Virus record (IMG/VR): IMGVR_UViG_3300030102_005041 | Coordinates: 1-46,660 of that record | Length of the DNA stretch: 46,660 nucleotides | From: a virus | Strand: one strand, 5' to 3' | Shown here: positions 18,801-26,806 of the stretch, in pieces | How positions within the stretch are numbered: the first letter of the stretch is position 1 | Layout of the letters: each line of letters begins with the position of its first letter | Program-made: the position numbers and the translations under genes | Notes under the pieces: generated by a model | The model's database searches: none | What the model saw: only the letters and a program-made list of their open reading frames with translations | Told to the model about the DNA's origin: nothing

Positions 18801-20947
18801 CCAACACTAAAAGCGCTTGTTGTAGCAAATCCTGTTATTAATAAATGATATACGTCTCCAAAAGTCGAATGATTAACCAGTGTTTGGTAAGGCGTAACAG
18901 TCATTGTTAAAGGCGAGTTATTATTTGTAGTACCACTGTTAGCCACTAAAATAGGCTCTGAACTACCTAACAATGCACCTTGATATATGCTTTCTTGCAC
19001 ACTAGTAAACTGAAGTATTTCACCTGTGTTAAAATCTAAAATATATTTATTTATAACAGTTACACCTGGAGTAGGTACGCTATAACTTAATCTATGATAA
19101 ACTTCAGTATAACCTGTTAAAACCGTATTAAACGTAGCATCTAAATAAAAGAAGTCAGTTTCTGAAGCGTTAGGTATACCTGTACTAGAATAATAAAACA
19201 AATCACCTATAATTCCACTTATATAAACTGAAGAAGAAAATAAAGTTTTATAAACACTATTTGTATAAGTTATTGTAGAACCTACGTTATTTATAGGTAT
19301 AAAAGTCCCTCTAGCATAAGGATTAGGTATAGCTTCGTTAAAAGTTATAGTTAACGCATCGCCACAATAAGAACCATTACCTGGCGAGCTGTTAGATATC
19401 ACACCTCCACTAGAGTTATTATTACCAGAATCACCTGAGTCCCAAGAACTACTATTAAAATTTTCATCTTTAGCTTTAACTTCAATAGAGCTATTACCAT
19501 TTATAGAAGTTAATACTGGTGATTGTCTTCCAAATTTATCAGATAAAACTACACCAACCTCATAAGTTCTTCTTTGTTTTATAGAGTGAAAAGGATATTC
19601 TTTATGTAAATAGTAATTATTAAAATCTGCGTTACCAGCAAAATTATCAATATCATATTTATGATCTAAACCTACAGAAAAATTTAAACCTGGAGCTCCT
19701 AAATTTTTATTAGGCAGCTTTCTATTTTCTATGTAATTACCATAAACAACTCTATTAGAAACTATCTCTTGTGCTTTAGCTGCTAATGGTACATTATCAT
19801 ATACTCTTGTTGATTGATTTTGAGGCAGTGTTTTATAAGGCAGAGTTGATTTATATTTATAAGTGTAAACTCCAGTACTACTATCTGCGTCTTGTAAACT
19901 TTTTAACTCTACAGCTCTTATTAGATTATTATCAGACTCTTTAAATAGTATTTCAATAGCATTTATATCTAAATCTGTTCTAATTTTCTTTGAAGGTAAT
20001 ATAATATTTAAATCTACAGCGGTAACATCATTAACCATACCATCGCCAACACCATTGTTATCTTGAAAATACACTTCACCTTTTCTAAATATTTTCTGTA
20101 AATCAGTACCGTTATAGCTAGTAGTTTTTGGAATAAAACATATTTGCGTAAAAGGCGCTATTGTAGAATATTCACCGTCTATAAATCTATATCTATATGA
20201 AAATCTAACAAATTTTTCTCTTAAAAAGTCTTCTGGAAAGTTATTTTGAGAGCTTAACTCCATTGTAGATGTACCTTCTGTACCTGAAGTTGGAACATTA
20301 CCATTTAAAGTTGTAGTATTGTAATCTAATAACAACGGTGGCATAAAAGGCGCAAACTTAGCTACGCTAATTTTTATTTCATCATTATAATGCTGTGGAT
20401 TGTTTGCAGCTATAGATACATTTATTTTTCTAGGTTGATTTAAACCGTCTGTAAAAAACAATAAATCTTCTAATAAATTAACACCAGTTATTCTATGTGT
20501 TTTACTAAAGTTTAAATAAAGCCCAGAAACTAGCTTTGTAATTGTAGGTAAACCAGATCCGCTAGCGTTTGTAGCTACAAATATACCACAAAACAAATCA
20601 TTGTTATTAGTAGCCTGATCTGCAGTTGATGGTCCGTCTTCGTCACCAACTAAACCTTGAAGCCCAGCGTCAGGACAAGTATAATTTGTAACAAAATAAA
20701 ATATTCTATTATCTTTTTCGTCAAAAAAACTACCAATAGTTTCTAAGTTACTATACTGCAAAAACTCTGTGTCTAAGTTTTTAACAATAGAATTACCAAC
20801 TACGTTTTGTATTGAACCTACGTCAGAGTCTTCAGATGTTGTAACTTGTATATTTTGTGCACTACGGTATTCTCCATTAGGTAAAACTCTACTATCAATA
20901 TCTTGATTCATTTTACCTTGAAGAAACGTCTTTTTATCTTCAGCCAT
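15857..20947 (-). CDS. Large tail nozzle protein with inserted adhesin-like domains
   Basis: The 1,696-residue protein opens with the characteristic nozzle start FLQGKMNQDIDSRVLPNGEY and then NIQVTTSEDSDVGSIQNV, known to me from gp12/gp10-like tail proteins of podoviruses, including crAss-like phages. The first half (to about residue 500) has conserved blocks such as RKINVSIAANNPQHYNDEI. The second half holds beta-sandwich material: around residues 1180-1390, VTPVITNG and TGEITLNELFRGQASYTVSV ... VRVLDSDDEN resemble cadherin- or Ig-like repeats. These could contact host glycans or shield the tail. It lies 3 bases after the adaptor gene and 16 before the second nozzle gene. The tail role is well supported; the adhesin-like insert is a pattern-based inference. 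Confidence 0.82.
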   Translation of the reverse strand: MAEDKKTFLQGKMNQDIDSRVLPNGEYRSAQNIQVTTSEDSDVGSIQNVVGNSIVKNLDTEFLQYSNLETIGSFFDEKDNRIFYFVTNYTCPDAGLQGLVGDEDGPSTADQATNNNDLFCGIFVATNASGSGLPTITKLVSGLYLNFSKTHRITGVNLLEDLLFFTDGLNQPRKINVSIAANNPQHYNDEIKISVAKFAPFMPPLLLDYNTTTLNGNVPTSGTEGTSTMELSSQNNFPEDFLREKFVRFSYRYRFIDGEYSTIAPFTQICFIPKTTSYNGTDLQKIFRKGEVYFQDNNGVGDGMVNDVTAVDLNIILPSKKIRTDLDINAIEILFKESDNNLIRAVELKSLQDADSSTGVYTYKYKSTLPYKTLPQNQSTRVYDNVPLAAKAQEIVSNRVVYGNYIENRKLPNKNLGAPGLNFSVGLDHKYDIDNFAGNADFNNYYLHKEYPFHSIKQRRTYEVGVVLSDKFGRQSPVLTSINGNSSIEVKAKDENFNSSSWDSGDSGNNNSSGGVISNSSPGNGSYCGDALTITFNEAIPNPYARGTFIPINNVGSTITYTNSVYKTLFSSSVYISGIIGDLFYYSSTGIPNASETDFFYLDATFNTVLTGYTEVYHRLSYSVPTPGVTVINKYILDFNTGEILQFTSVQESIYQGALLGSSEPILVANSGTTNNNSPLTMTVTPYQTLVNHSTFGDVYHLLITGFATTSAFSVGDYLKGQDSDFVEIVGITEASSSPPFDQGFNIFTEGPASLLYQNYTGSISSPTYNNPETYSFYKYNITPHGWYSYRVVVKQPEQEYYNVYSPNIITFDNGTDQDKTYVPIIGDSINKITRDREFANTQEVGLSTSKNIIYPKVIPSSTDNATSSQSDAGVLDVISIGTTSEQGLKNDNDDSLAFIYETSKNPLVAQLPYGNNTVNVGKEVNTGFTGNVQNISHTGTAGELKLKKQSKLLTWEDSNSGNHSAYADSFQIGNYLKGKNKDLVKIIKYEKSSNVFEVTCDGQIDEVFLGFKADENPTTLAVRYYEYKYNAQDKISILETKPFESALDIYYETSTAGLIHELNEAVAFPTTVKSIELIDKNFSEGVQYFNSVGAFTNNKIATLKLIDQFDNELTFGTAANQISTVEILQQQGIFHVNSNGAGQIVDVDRFEVILDTDDNKYKLRPKTGTGNFVYYPDQYPVEYNFIFKVTNQSDEVENIVVNGLQLENVTPVITNGNFGGVAAPSSTPFHTITANNGHVDVDTDASQLGLFFVDSNNGGSTNTFSSGYIESSDGTVTISNTGIGQENPNGTYLQVNSFNALRDINNNNYVIPELRLNNQTGEITLNELFRGQASYTVSVRVLDSDDENLKNGAAEADSSVGGKFTDHIFTININSGLVVLEASEGVTTFTDGEITVNETPLGDIFRQSTDYTYTTAPATVTGSATQSTIATGINDNFNNYWTHSRTSQQIAEGMLNLDINDVGVFLFSFNRTREGNETSGPSLEKVAYAVKVNSNTSTFEINKYIKTFQGIPALTSGIFDARTTVCFNHWLAQSHGGIYITRRGQISDNGEVTSSQIEDMVTTGCDIDGTGNSHQESISLLSDVAVVDPNELFFTPTEPGFGFYGNGQNASTGSCKVYGDGGTEETERIAKPQERAQSENNIIIKAKDTLDLNNITFNVLYEMSLPEATWGNNIFDGQVLEGLDLVRVFLCRKQD

Positions 20948-20950
20948 CTA

Positions 20951-22078
20951 CTAGTTTTTAATTATTTTCGATTTATTTCTCATAACCTGAGCTATTTGCT
21001 CAAGTTTAATATTAGATAACCTTATCTTAGCGTTTCTAAGCGCTGCTCTTCGTTCTTTTTTGTATCTTTGTACTATATACTCAGATATGTTTCTTTTAAC
21101 CGCTAAAACGTTATATGCGATGTGTTTGTATAAAGCTTCTTCAGCTAGTTTATTTACTTTCATTTCAGCGTCTGTACCAAGTCCATCTGATACGTATTCT
21201 AATACAATTAACTTTCCAGATAAATCACTACTAAAATTAAAAGTACCTTTTCTTTCGTTTATTGTAAAAAACCCGTTAATTTGTGTTGTCTCTGGATTTA
21301 AACCATATCTTTGACCATAATCAGCTCTTACATAATCTCTTGTAGATCTGTAATCACTATCTTCTGGACCTATATCTCCAGTTATATTGCTAGTGTCAAA
21401 TGAACTCCATCTATCTTTAGTAACTGAACTTGTTTCAACAGCACTTCCATTGATGTCAAAAACATAATTAAAGTTTTCATCTTGTAGCAGTGGTTGTGAC
21501 GGAGTAGTTGTTAATGTTGTTGGGTATATAATTCTTTTAACGCCTGAACTATCTATGTAGCAAATTTTAACATAATTAACATAGTCTTGAGGCATTGCCA
21601 TAGCTAAAGATGGTCCTAATTCTATTTCTTGAGATTTTATAGTTTTTAAAACATCATAGCTAAATTCTTGTAACCCTCTTTTAGCGTGAAATACAACATC
21701 AGACTTAGACACATGATCTATAAGCTTACCATCACCAACATAAGCTATCATAAAATTGTCTACAATATCTTTTATAGAAGTGTATTGATATGTTCCAAAA
21801 TCAAAATCTAATAATTGTACTAAAACAAAACCAGCATCATTACTTTCTAAAAACTGTTGAGCAGCTCCAGTAAATGTTATAGTAGATCCTGAAATAGTAA
21901 AATCAAAAGTCTCTTGATTAGTAGATCCAACAGATCCATCGTTTGTAAAAGCTCTTACCTGACTTGTTGTAGGTAAAGGATCAAACGTTAATGTAAAAGA
22001 AACTGTAGAACCATCGGCTATAAGCGTTTGGGTGCCGTTGTAATAATTTTCTTCAGTTACTGTTCCTAATAGTCCCAT
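20951..22078 (-). CDS. Tail adaptor (gp11/gp4-like) protein
   Basis: The 375-residue protein has an added N-terminal beta domain (about residues 10-95), then an adaptor core. The core begins YTSIKDIVDNFMIAYVGDGK, continues with HAKRGLQEFSYDVLKTIKS and a MPQDYVNYVKICYID strand, and ends with a long helical segment (about 300-375) rich in Arg/Lys. I recognise this layout from the head-to-tail adaptor or ring proteins that bind under the portal in P22- and T7-type and crAss-like podoviruses. The gene lies between a ring-type protein and the large nozzle, with 1- and 3-base gaps, which is the expected site. The extra N-terminal domain is unusual compared with short T7 gp11 (about 200 residues). 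Confidence 0.78.
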   Translation of the reverse strand: MGLLGTVTEENYYNGTQTLIADGSTVSFTLTFDPLPTTSQVRAFTNDGSVGSTNQETFDFTISGSTITFTGAAQQFLESNDAGFVLVQLLDFDFGTYQYTSIKDIVDNFMIAYVGDGKLIDHVSKSDVVFHAKRGLQEFSYDVLKTIKSQEIELGPSLAMAMPQDYVNYVKICYIDSSGVKRIIYPTTLTTTPSQPLLQDENFNYVFDINGSAVETSSVTKDRWSSFDTSNITGDIGPEDSDYRSTRDYVRADYGQRYGLNPETTQINGFFTINERKGTFNFSSDLSGKLIVLEYVSDGLGTDAEMKVNKLAEEALYKHIAYNVLAVKRNISEYIVQRYKKERRAALRNAKIRLSNIKLEQIAQVMRNKSKIIKN

Positions 22079-22079
22079 A

Positions 22080-22802
22080 TTATTGTTCTAGTTGAGTTGT
22101 ACTTTGTTCTTCTTGCATAGCCGTTTGTATAACTAGTGGATCTTTTATAGTTACACCAAAATGTCTAAGTATACTTAATATTAAATCAGGTTCATCAGAT
22201 GAGTGTAACCTAAAATTACTGCTTGTTAAAGAGTCATAAGTATATATTGGTGTACCAAAACTTGTAGTATCAGCCGTAGAGTTCCAAATCGGATCAGCCG
22301 GTCTGCCTACGTAATATAATCTAACACTTGTTATTGTGTCTGGAAAAACATATAGTCTGTCCGCGGAGTAATAATACATTGGAAAAGTAGTTGACGGAGC
22401 TGTCAATTTAGATGAAAACAAAAACGGTAGCTTAGATTTTTCTACGCGCTCTATGTCTGTTAAAGTATCAGTTGTTGTTAAACTAAGCGTTGCGTAAATG
22501 TTTGATATAGGATAGTTAGGCACATTAAAATATCCAGAACTTTCAACAGTCAAGTTTGTAAAATCACAAAAAGGATCAAGCTTGTCCATTATTTTTCTAG
22601 GTATATCACCATAACCTTGAGCACCTCTACCACTTGTTTGTTTAGCTACAGCTTGATTATATTCATAAAAAGCTCTATCTAAAAGCTCTATTTGAGCTAC
22701 TGGTGCAATTTTGTTAAAATTATCTGGTGTCATATAACCACTACCTTTCTTGTTTAATATTGAAAGAACAGTAGTATATACTTTGTTTACGTCAATCGCC
22801 AT
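22080..22802 (-). CDS. Head-tail ring/tail tubular protein A-like
   Basis: The 240-residue protein starts MAIDVNKVYTTVLSILNKKG and then has GYMTPDNFNKIAPVAQIELL. I recall this opening from the ring proteins at the portal-tail junction of crAss-like and marine podoviruses. The middle is beta-rich (about residues 80-200, with SKLPFLFSS and YYYSADRLYVFPD), and the C-terminus is helical and Gln-rich. There is no signal or membrane segment. It is the first tail gene after the second hairpin and the 272-residue gene, and its stop is 1 base from the adaptor start. Its probable role is to connect portal and nozzle. The exact ring number is not resolvable here. Confidence 0.75.
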   Translation of the reverse strand: MAIDVNKVYTTVLSILNKKGSGYMTPDNFNKIAPVAQIELLDRAFYEYNQAVAKQTSGRGAQGYGDIPRKIMDKLDPFCDFTNLTVESSGYFNVPNYPISNIYATLSLTTTDTLTDIERVEKSKLPFLFSSKLTAPSTTFPMYYYSADRLYVFPDTITSVRLYYVGRPADPIWNSTADTTSFGTPIYTYDSLTSSNFRLHSSDEPDLILSILRHFGVTIKDPLVIQTAMQEEQSTTQLEQ

Positions 22803-22823
22803 ATTTTTATATTTATTATAGTA

Positions 22824-22851
22824 GTATAGCCACTATTATTAGCGGCTATAC
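22824..22851 (-). terminator. Strong intergenic hairpin before the ring-protein gene
   Basis: On the minus strand this segment folds into a 12-base-pair stem (GTATAGCC-G-CTA with one G-U pair) closed by a four-base ATAA loop. It is followed by A/T-rich sequence without a clean U-run. It sits in the 66-base gap between the 272-residue gene and the ring-protein gene. It may be a weak terminator, an mRNA processing site or a stabilising hairpin. The structure is read directly; the function is open. Confidence 0.6.
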
Positions 22852-22868
22852 CACATATAATAGTTACG

Positions 22869-23687
22869 CTATTTTAGCTTTTTTTCTATTGATTTAAAAA
22901 TTTCTACACCTTCGTCTGTCTTTAAAAACGCTGCAAAAGCAGAATACGGATTTTCATCAAAAGGCACAGTCATTAATTTTTTATCATTTGATCCCCATGT
23001 AAAAGTTCTTTGATCTTGAGATAATTTAATAATTCCCATGTTAGCAGCTTTAATACTTAAGTTTCTAAGCTCTACATTTTCATCATTTACTAAGTTTAAA
23101 AACAAAACTGGATTTTGTCTAGCAAACAAATATAAATCTCTTTTTAATTCAGAAGAGCTCATATTATCCACTTGAGAACCAAGTTCAACTCTTAATATAG
23201 CCTCAGCTTGGTCAACGCCAATAGCCACAGCTGTATTTAAAGCATCCATTTCAGTTTCAATACTTACTAAATCTTCTTTAGCTTCTGCTACATCATCTCT
23301 CTCGTTGTATACTATTCCTTTTTTAGGGTGATATATTGAAAGTAATTTTTGTAATGCTTGATCAGATTTAGGAACAAATAAAACTCCGTCTTCAAAAATA
23401 ATGTGAGATAAAATAGCATTACCGTCTTGTTCATCAACAAAACAAGATCTTTGGTTTCTCGCGTATCTTATTTCTCTATTGTAATTTTTTTCTGGATCAA
23501 ACCATAACAAAGGTTTTCTAGGTGTTGATTTAGAAGTTAAAACATATGTTAAAGGATTTGAGTCTCCTCTTAAATAATATTGTCTGTCTTTAACTTCCCA
23601 TTGTGGTTTTTTTGGTGTTGTAGTTTTTTTAACTACGGGCTGAGGTGCAACCTCAACAGTTTCTTCTGCTTGAGCTTTTTTAGCCAT
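22869..23687 (-). CDS. Conserved structural-module protein, function unknown
   Basis: The 272-residue protein has a disordered Ala/Pro/Lys N-terminus (residues 1-28), then a compact domain with YYLRGDSNPLTYVLTS, KPLLWFDPEKNYNREIRYAR and NQRSCFVDEQDGN. Helices at about 125-235 follow, with LGSQVDNMSSSELKRDLYLF, and then RTFTWGSNDKKLMTVPFDEN near the C-terminus. I remember closely similar proteins from uncultured marine phages, always near the capsid gene, but no function. Its isolation between two hairpins suggests separately controlled expression. A 21-base leader identical to that of the scaffold gene lies immediately before its start. It could be a virion component or an assembly factor. 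Confidence 0.75.
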   Translation of the reverse strand: MAKKAQAEETVEVAPQPVVKKTTTPKKPQWEVKDRQYYLRGDSNPLTYVLTSKSTPRKPLLWFDPEKNYNREIRYARNQRSCFVDEQDGNAILSHIIFEDGVLFVPKSDQALQKLLSIYHPKKGIVYNERDDVAEAKEDLVSIETEMDALNTAVAIGVDQAEAILRVELGSQVDNMSSSELKRDLYLFARQNPVLFLNLVNDENVELRNLSIKAANMGIIKLSQDQRTFTWGSNDKKLMTVPFDENPYSAFAAFLKTDEGVEIFKSIEKKLK

Positions 23688-23688
23688 G

Positions 23689-23709
23689 ATATAATATAAT
23701 TAAATAGTT
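23689..23709 (-). repeat. Leader repeat, copy 1 (before the 272-residue gene)
   Basis: This 21-base A/T-only-but-two tract begins one base upstream of the ATG of the 272-residue gene. It is identical to 26770-26790 upstream of the scaffold gene. The match extends through the same distance from the start codon, then stops. It may be a shared translation leader, since no Shine-Dalgarno sequence is present. Confidence 0.65.
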
Positions 23710-23718
23710 TATAAAAAT

Positions 23719-23752
23719 AAACCTAAAGGCGCCATAAAGACGCCTTTGGTTT
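23719..23752 (-). terminator. Hairpin terminator after the capsid genes
   Basis: The arms AAACCTAAAGGCG and CGCCTTTGGTTT pair over 12 bases with a single bulged T and a 9-base loop. Read leftwards, the hairpin is followed by an A/T tract containing five consecutive T residues (ATTTTTAT). It lies 17 bases beyond the stop of the small gene that follows the major capsid gene, and 32 bases before the next start. T7 has its T-phi terminator at the same point, after gene 10. A partial intrinsic terminator limiting tail expression relative to capsid is the likely role. Confidence 0.75.
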
Positions 23753-23768
23753 ACATTAATTAATTGAT

Positions 23769-24125
23769 CTATGCGTCAATTGCTAGTGCACACGCCGTAA
23801 TGTCTGGGTCAGCAAATACGCCTCCCAAAGCGTCTGCAACAACTATAAATCCGCTATTATCAGCAAAACTTGCAGCGTTAATAGCTTTGCAAATTGAGTT
23901 AATAACTTTTTTATGTGTGTTAGCAGTAATCGTTAAGTCAACTCTATCAACTTCGTTTGCAGTAGCTGAGTTACTGCTTGAAGGTTTAAAGTTCATACCT
24001 AGCGATGTTCCGTCTGTAGCGCCGTTTGCTATTGTAAATCCAATAAATCTACTTAGTGGAATACAAGCAAAATCTCCAGCTGCATCGATAGCATCTCCGT
24101 CTGAAAAATACAAAAATTTATCCAT
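23769..24125 (-). CDS. Small capsid-associated protein, possible decoration protein
   Basis: The 118-residue protein is rich in Ala, Gly, Ser and Asp with few lysines. It begins MDKFLYFSDGDAIDAAGDFA and has a helix KKVINSICKAINAASFADN (about 72-90). There is no export signal. It follows the major capsid gene directly (26 bases) and precedes the terminator hairpin, so it is expressed at capsid level. Composition and place suggest a head decoration or minor capsid protein. An antisense frame of similar length (23764-24135) covers the same bases, but the minus-strand reading fits the operon and the start context. I do not recognise a family. Confidence 0.68.
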   Translation of the reverse strand: MDKFLYFSDGDAIDAAGDFACIPLSRFIGFTIANGATDGTSLGMNFKPSSSNSATANEVDRVDLTITANTHKKVINSICKAINAASFADNSGFIVVADALGGVFADPDITACALAIDA

Positions 24126-24151
24126 TTTTTTTTAGTTTTTAAAAGTTAATA

Positions 24152-25585
24152 TTATGATTCTTTTAACATCACGAAGTTATTAGCTCCTTGAACCACTAAA
24201 CATCTTTCAGATAAATAATGTACTTCCATTACGTCATCTCCAGTGTATGAAGCAGATCCAACAGAACCAGTTACCCAAGACTTCATTCTTCGGTCATCAG
24301 TTTGTGAAGCTCTGTATCGTACGTGTAAGAAAGGACGAGTCATGTTTTTACCAAGTGTTTGGTCGTAAACTGTAGAAGTTCCAGCAGGAATTAAAATTCC
24401 AGAAACATCTCCAAAACCACCACGAGCAGCAGCATCATTTAAGTATTTCCAGTCAGACTTGTAGAAATCGTAAGATCCTCTACGGAAAGCTGAGAAACCT
24501 AAGTTTAATGCCATATCAGCGTCGTTGTTGAACACTCCAAAAGAAGCACCACCTTGATAGTTAGCGTTTAATCCAGCAACCATATCATCTATAGTAAGAG
24601 CTAAATCACGGTTAACATAAAGCATGTTTTCTTCAATAGCACCTTGCTTATCTAGATTTTTTAATAATAAATCATAGTCACCAAGAGTAGCTAAATCTTC
24701 AAATACATTACCACGAGCTTCAACAGCAGCAAAAAGACCTTCAGTACCAAATCCTTCACCAGCAATACCTAAATCAGTATCAACAGTTGAGCTTCCTGGA
24801 ACACCTTTAACAGATTCTATTAAAGTTGTTTCTAAATAATCTTCAAAACGCAGTCTAGTTTCGCCAGCAGCTTTTAAATACCAAGAAAAACCTACTTGAC
24901 CAGCTTCATCAGTTGTTTCAACCCATCCAATCTGAGCAGTGTCAGATCCGTGAATCTTAAAGTGATCTTTAATGATTATTGGACGGTTGTCAAATTTAGT
25001 GAAAGTTGGCTTAAGTTCTCCTACCATAGAAGAAGTTCCTTTAGCAAACTCAGAACCTACAACAAATACGTTACATCCTAATCCATCAGAACCAAAGTCA
25101 GCAGATAAAGTTGCAGTTTTGTAAGGTTTTACGTTAAAAGTTTGTCCACTTGTTGCAGAAACTCTACAATAGTTAGTTTTTAATCCAGTCGCAGAGTCTG
25201 TTAAAATTACAGTAGCACCAACACGTACAGAGTTAGTGTAGTCAGATCCTAAAGTAACAAGACCTGAAGAAACTGTTGTAAGAACACAAGTTTCGTTTCC
25301 ACCAGCTTTGTGCTTGTATGCTAAGTGTAATCTATTTTGCTCAGACCAAACTATTTGATCAGATTGCATAGGCATTTCAGCGCCTACCATTTGTAAAAAT
25401 CCACCAATTGTACGGTTTCCGTATCTTTCGATTTCTTCTTCGTACAGCTCTGGTAAATATTGCTGAGCCCATCCTTGTCCAGCTGTGTTAGCTAGATCTA
25501 AATAGTTCCCAGTACTTACTGTTTGGCTTGGTGAGCCAGTCAAGCTGAAGCTTCCACCCAAACCTAAAGAGGTATTAAATCCCAT
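24152..25585 (-). CDS. Major capsid protein
   Basis: The 477-residue protein lacks charge-rich coils and reads as a HK97-type capsid subunit of the crAss-like/marine type. Supporting blocks are WAQQYLPELYEEEIERYGNR near the N-terminus, MPMQSDQIVWSEQNRL, RFEDYLETTLIESVKG in the middle and the C-terminal DVMEVHYLSERCLVVQGANN. I recognise these from major capsid proteins of related phages. Its codon use is less AT-biased than its neighbours, as expected for a highly expressed gene. It follows the scaffold gene by 19 bases and precedes the small capsid-associated gene and the terminator. No protease gene was found nearby, which is consistent with a scaffold-driven assembly. The identification is strong by pattern and position. 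Confidence 0.88.
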   Translation of the reverse strand: MGFNTSLGLGGSFSLTGSPSQTVSTGNYLDLANTAGQGWAQQYLPELYEEEIERYGNRTIGGFLQMVGAEMPMQSDQIVWSEQNRLHLAYKHKAGGNETCVLTTVSSGLVTLGSDYTNSVRVGATVILTDSATGLKTNYCRVSATSGQTFNVKPYKTATLSADFGSDGLGCNVFVVGSEFAKGTSSMVGELKPTFTKFDNRPIIIKDHFKIHGSDTAQIGWVETTDEAGQVGFSWYLKAAGETRLRFEDYLETTLIESVKGVPGSSTVDTDLGIAGEGFGTEGLFAAVEARGNVFEDLATLGDYDLLLKNLDKQGAIEENMLYVNRDLALTIDDMVAGLNANYQGGASFGVFNNDADMALNLGFSAFRRGSYDFYKSDWKYLNDAAARGGFGDVSGILIPAGTSTVYDQTLGKNMTRPFLHVRYRASQTDDRRMKSWVTGSVGSASYTGDDVMEVHYLSERCLVVQGANNFVMLKES

Positions 25586-25604
25586 TTTTTTGTTTTTTTA
25601 AATT

Positions 25605-26768
25605 TTATCGTTTAATTTTTACTTTCAACCTCGAACTATTATCACCGCCTAATACTTTAACTTTCATACCACCAGCATCAACAACTTGGTTTACTTTTCT
25701 AGCACCCATGTCTATATTTTTTGATTTAATGGCTGTTTCTTTAATAGCATCAGCCTTACCTTGCTCATAAAAATGTTGAACTATTTTATCAATATTTCTA
25801 CCAGCAAATAAAGCTCTATGATAACCAGCAGCGTTTTGCATCATATTATTTTCATCTAAGAACTCCTTAACGAAATTAGATATGTCACTCTGGTAATCCT
25901 TAACAGCAGCCGCGTCTTTTACATTGTACCTATATTTTTTGTCTCCAACTCTAAAATCAAAACCTTTGAAGTTTTCGTTAAAAACATTATTGGTAGTTTG
26001 CTCAAATTGCTTATACTGCTTTTGTTGGATCTCATTGGCAGTGGTTTGTTTTTGGTTATATTCGTTATAAAAGTTAATAGCCTCTTGCTGATCTTTAGAC
26101 AACTTAGAAGTTAACTTAACTTCTTTGTAGTATTCGTCTTTTAAATTAGTAAGAAACTTTTTAGCTTTCGCAACTTCTTCTTTAAGAGCCAACTTCTTTT
26201 TTCTAATATCTCTTTGCTCATCAAGTTCTTCATCATATGAAAAACTATCTTCAATTAAAAAGTTAATCTCATCATTATCAAGGTGAGACTTAGTTGACTT
26301 ATAATATTCTTTTAATAATGTATTGTTATCTACATTTGTATAGTCCGCGTTTAATCTTGCGTAATCTTCTATACTTCCACCAGTATCTTCCATAAACTTT
26401 ACCAGACTTTCAATGTTTTCTGGTAGTTGTCTTTGTTCTTGTACTGGTTGTTTTTCTTCTACAACAGGTTGCTCTACAACAGGTTGTTCAATAACGGGCT
26501 CTTCTTCTGTTATCTCTTGTATAACTTTTTCTTCGGCCGGCTCTTCGTTATTTTCTTTTTCCGGTTGCTCTTGTGCTTGCACCCGCACTTCTTCTTTATC
26601 ATCTGTTTCTGTTTCTTGTTGATCAGTTTTTTTAATTCTACTTAAATCAACTTTAAAAGTTCCATCAGCTTTTCTTTCTACCGCTGGAGCTTCTTTTTGT
26701 TCTTGTTCGACTTTTGGTTGTTCTTGTGTTTCAACAACCTCTTCAATAACTTTGTTTTCTTCTGACAT
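25605..26768 (-). CDS. Scaffold-like protein
   Basis: This 387-residue protein is acidic and low in complexity at the N-terminus. It has many Glu/Gln/Pro/Val repeats such as EEPVIEQPVVEQPVVEEKQ (about 90-110), then a long charged helical centre (about 160-260), and a basic C-terminus ending LGGDNSSRLKVKIKR. These traits match scaffolding proteins that bind the capsid inner surface through a basic C-terminus. It is placed between portal and major capsid genes, as gene 9 is in T7. The 21-base leader repeat precedes its start. No protease signature is visible. The role is inferred from position and composition. Confidence 0.75.
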   Translation of the reverse strand: MSEENKVIEEVVETQEQPKVEQEQKEAPAVERKADGTFKVDLSRIKKTDQQETETDDKEEVRVQAQEQPEKENNEEPAEEKVIQEITEEEPVIEQPVVEQPVVEEKQPVQEQRQLPENIESLVKFMEDTGGSIEDYARLNADYTNVDNNTLLKEYYKSTKSHLDNDEINFLIEDSFSYDEELDEQRDIRKKKLALKEEVAKAKKFLTNLKDEYYKEVKLTSKLSKDQQEAINFYNEYNQKQTTANEIQQKQYKQFEQTTNNVFNENFKGFDFRVGDKKYRYNVKDAAAVKDYQSDISNFVKEFLDENNMMQNAAGYHRALFAGRNIDKIVQHFYEQGKADAIKETAIKSKNIDMGARKVNQVVDAGGMKVKVLGGDNSSRLKVKIKR

Positions 26769-26769
26769 A

Positions 26770-26790
26770 ATATAATATAATTAAATAGTT
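26770..26790 (-). repeat. Leader repeat, copy 2 (before the scaffold gene)
   Basis: This copy matches 23689-23709 at all 21 bases and lies at the same one-base distance from the ATG. Just upstream of it is a 6-bp stem at 26791-26806 (AAGGTA/TACCTT), so a structured element precedes the scaffold gene. Confidence 0.65.
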
Positions 26791-26806
26791 AAGGTATTAT
26801 TACCTT
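26791..26806. promoter_or_regulatory. AAGGTA-TACCTT inverted repeat before the scaffold gene
   Basis: The sequence AAGGTATTATTACCTT forms a 6-bp inverted repeat with a four-base spacer. It covers the stop codon of the 76-residue gene and the start of the gap before the scaffold gene. The 13 bases TTAAGGTATTATT recur at 45837-45849 in the divergent control region. It could be an operator or a small hairpin; there is no direct evidence for either. Confidence 0.35.

Noticed and set aside
23764-24135. A 123-codon plus-strand open frame opposite the small capsid-associated gene
   Set aside because: It is antisense to a gene that fits the leftward operon and has a typical A-rich start. Its low-complexity hydrophobic product shows no family pattern.
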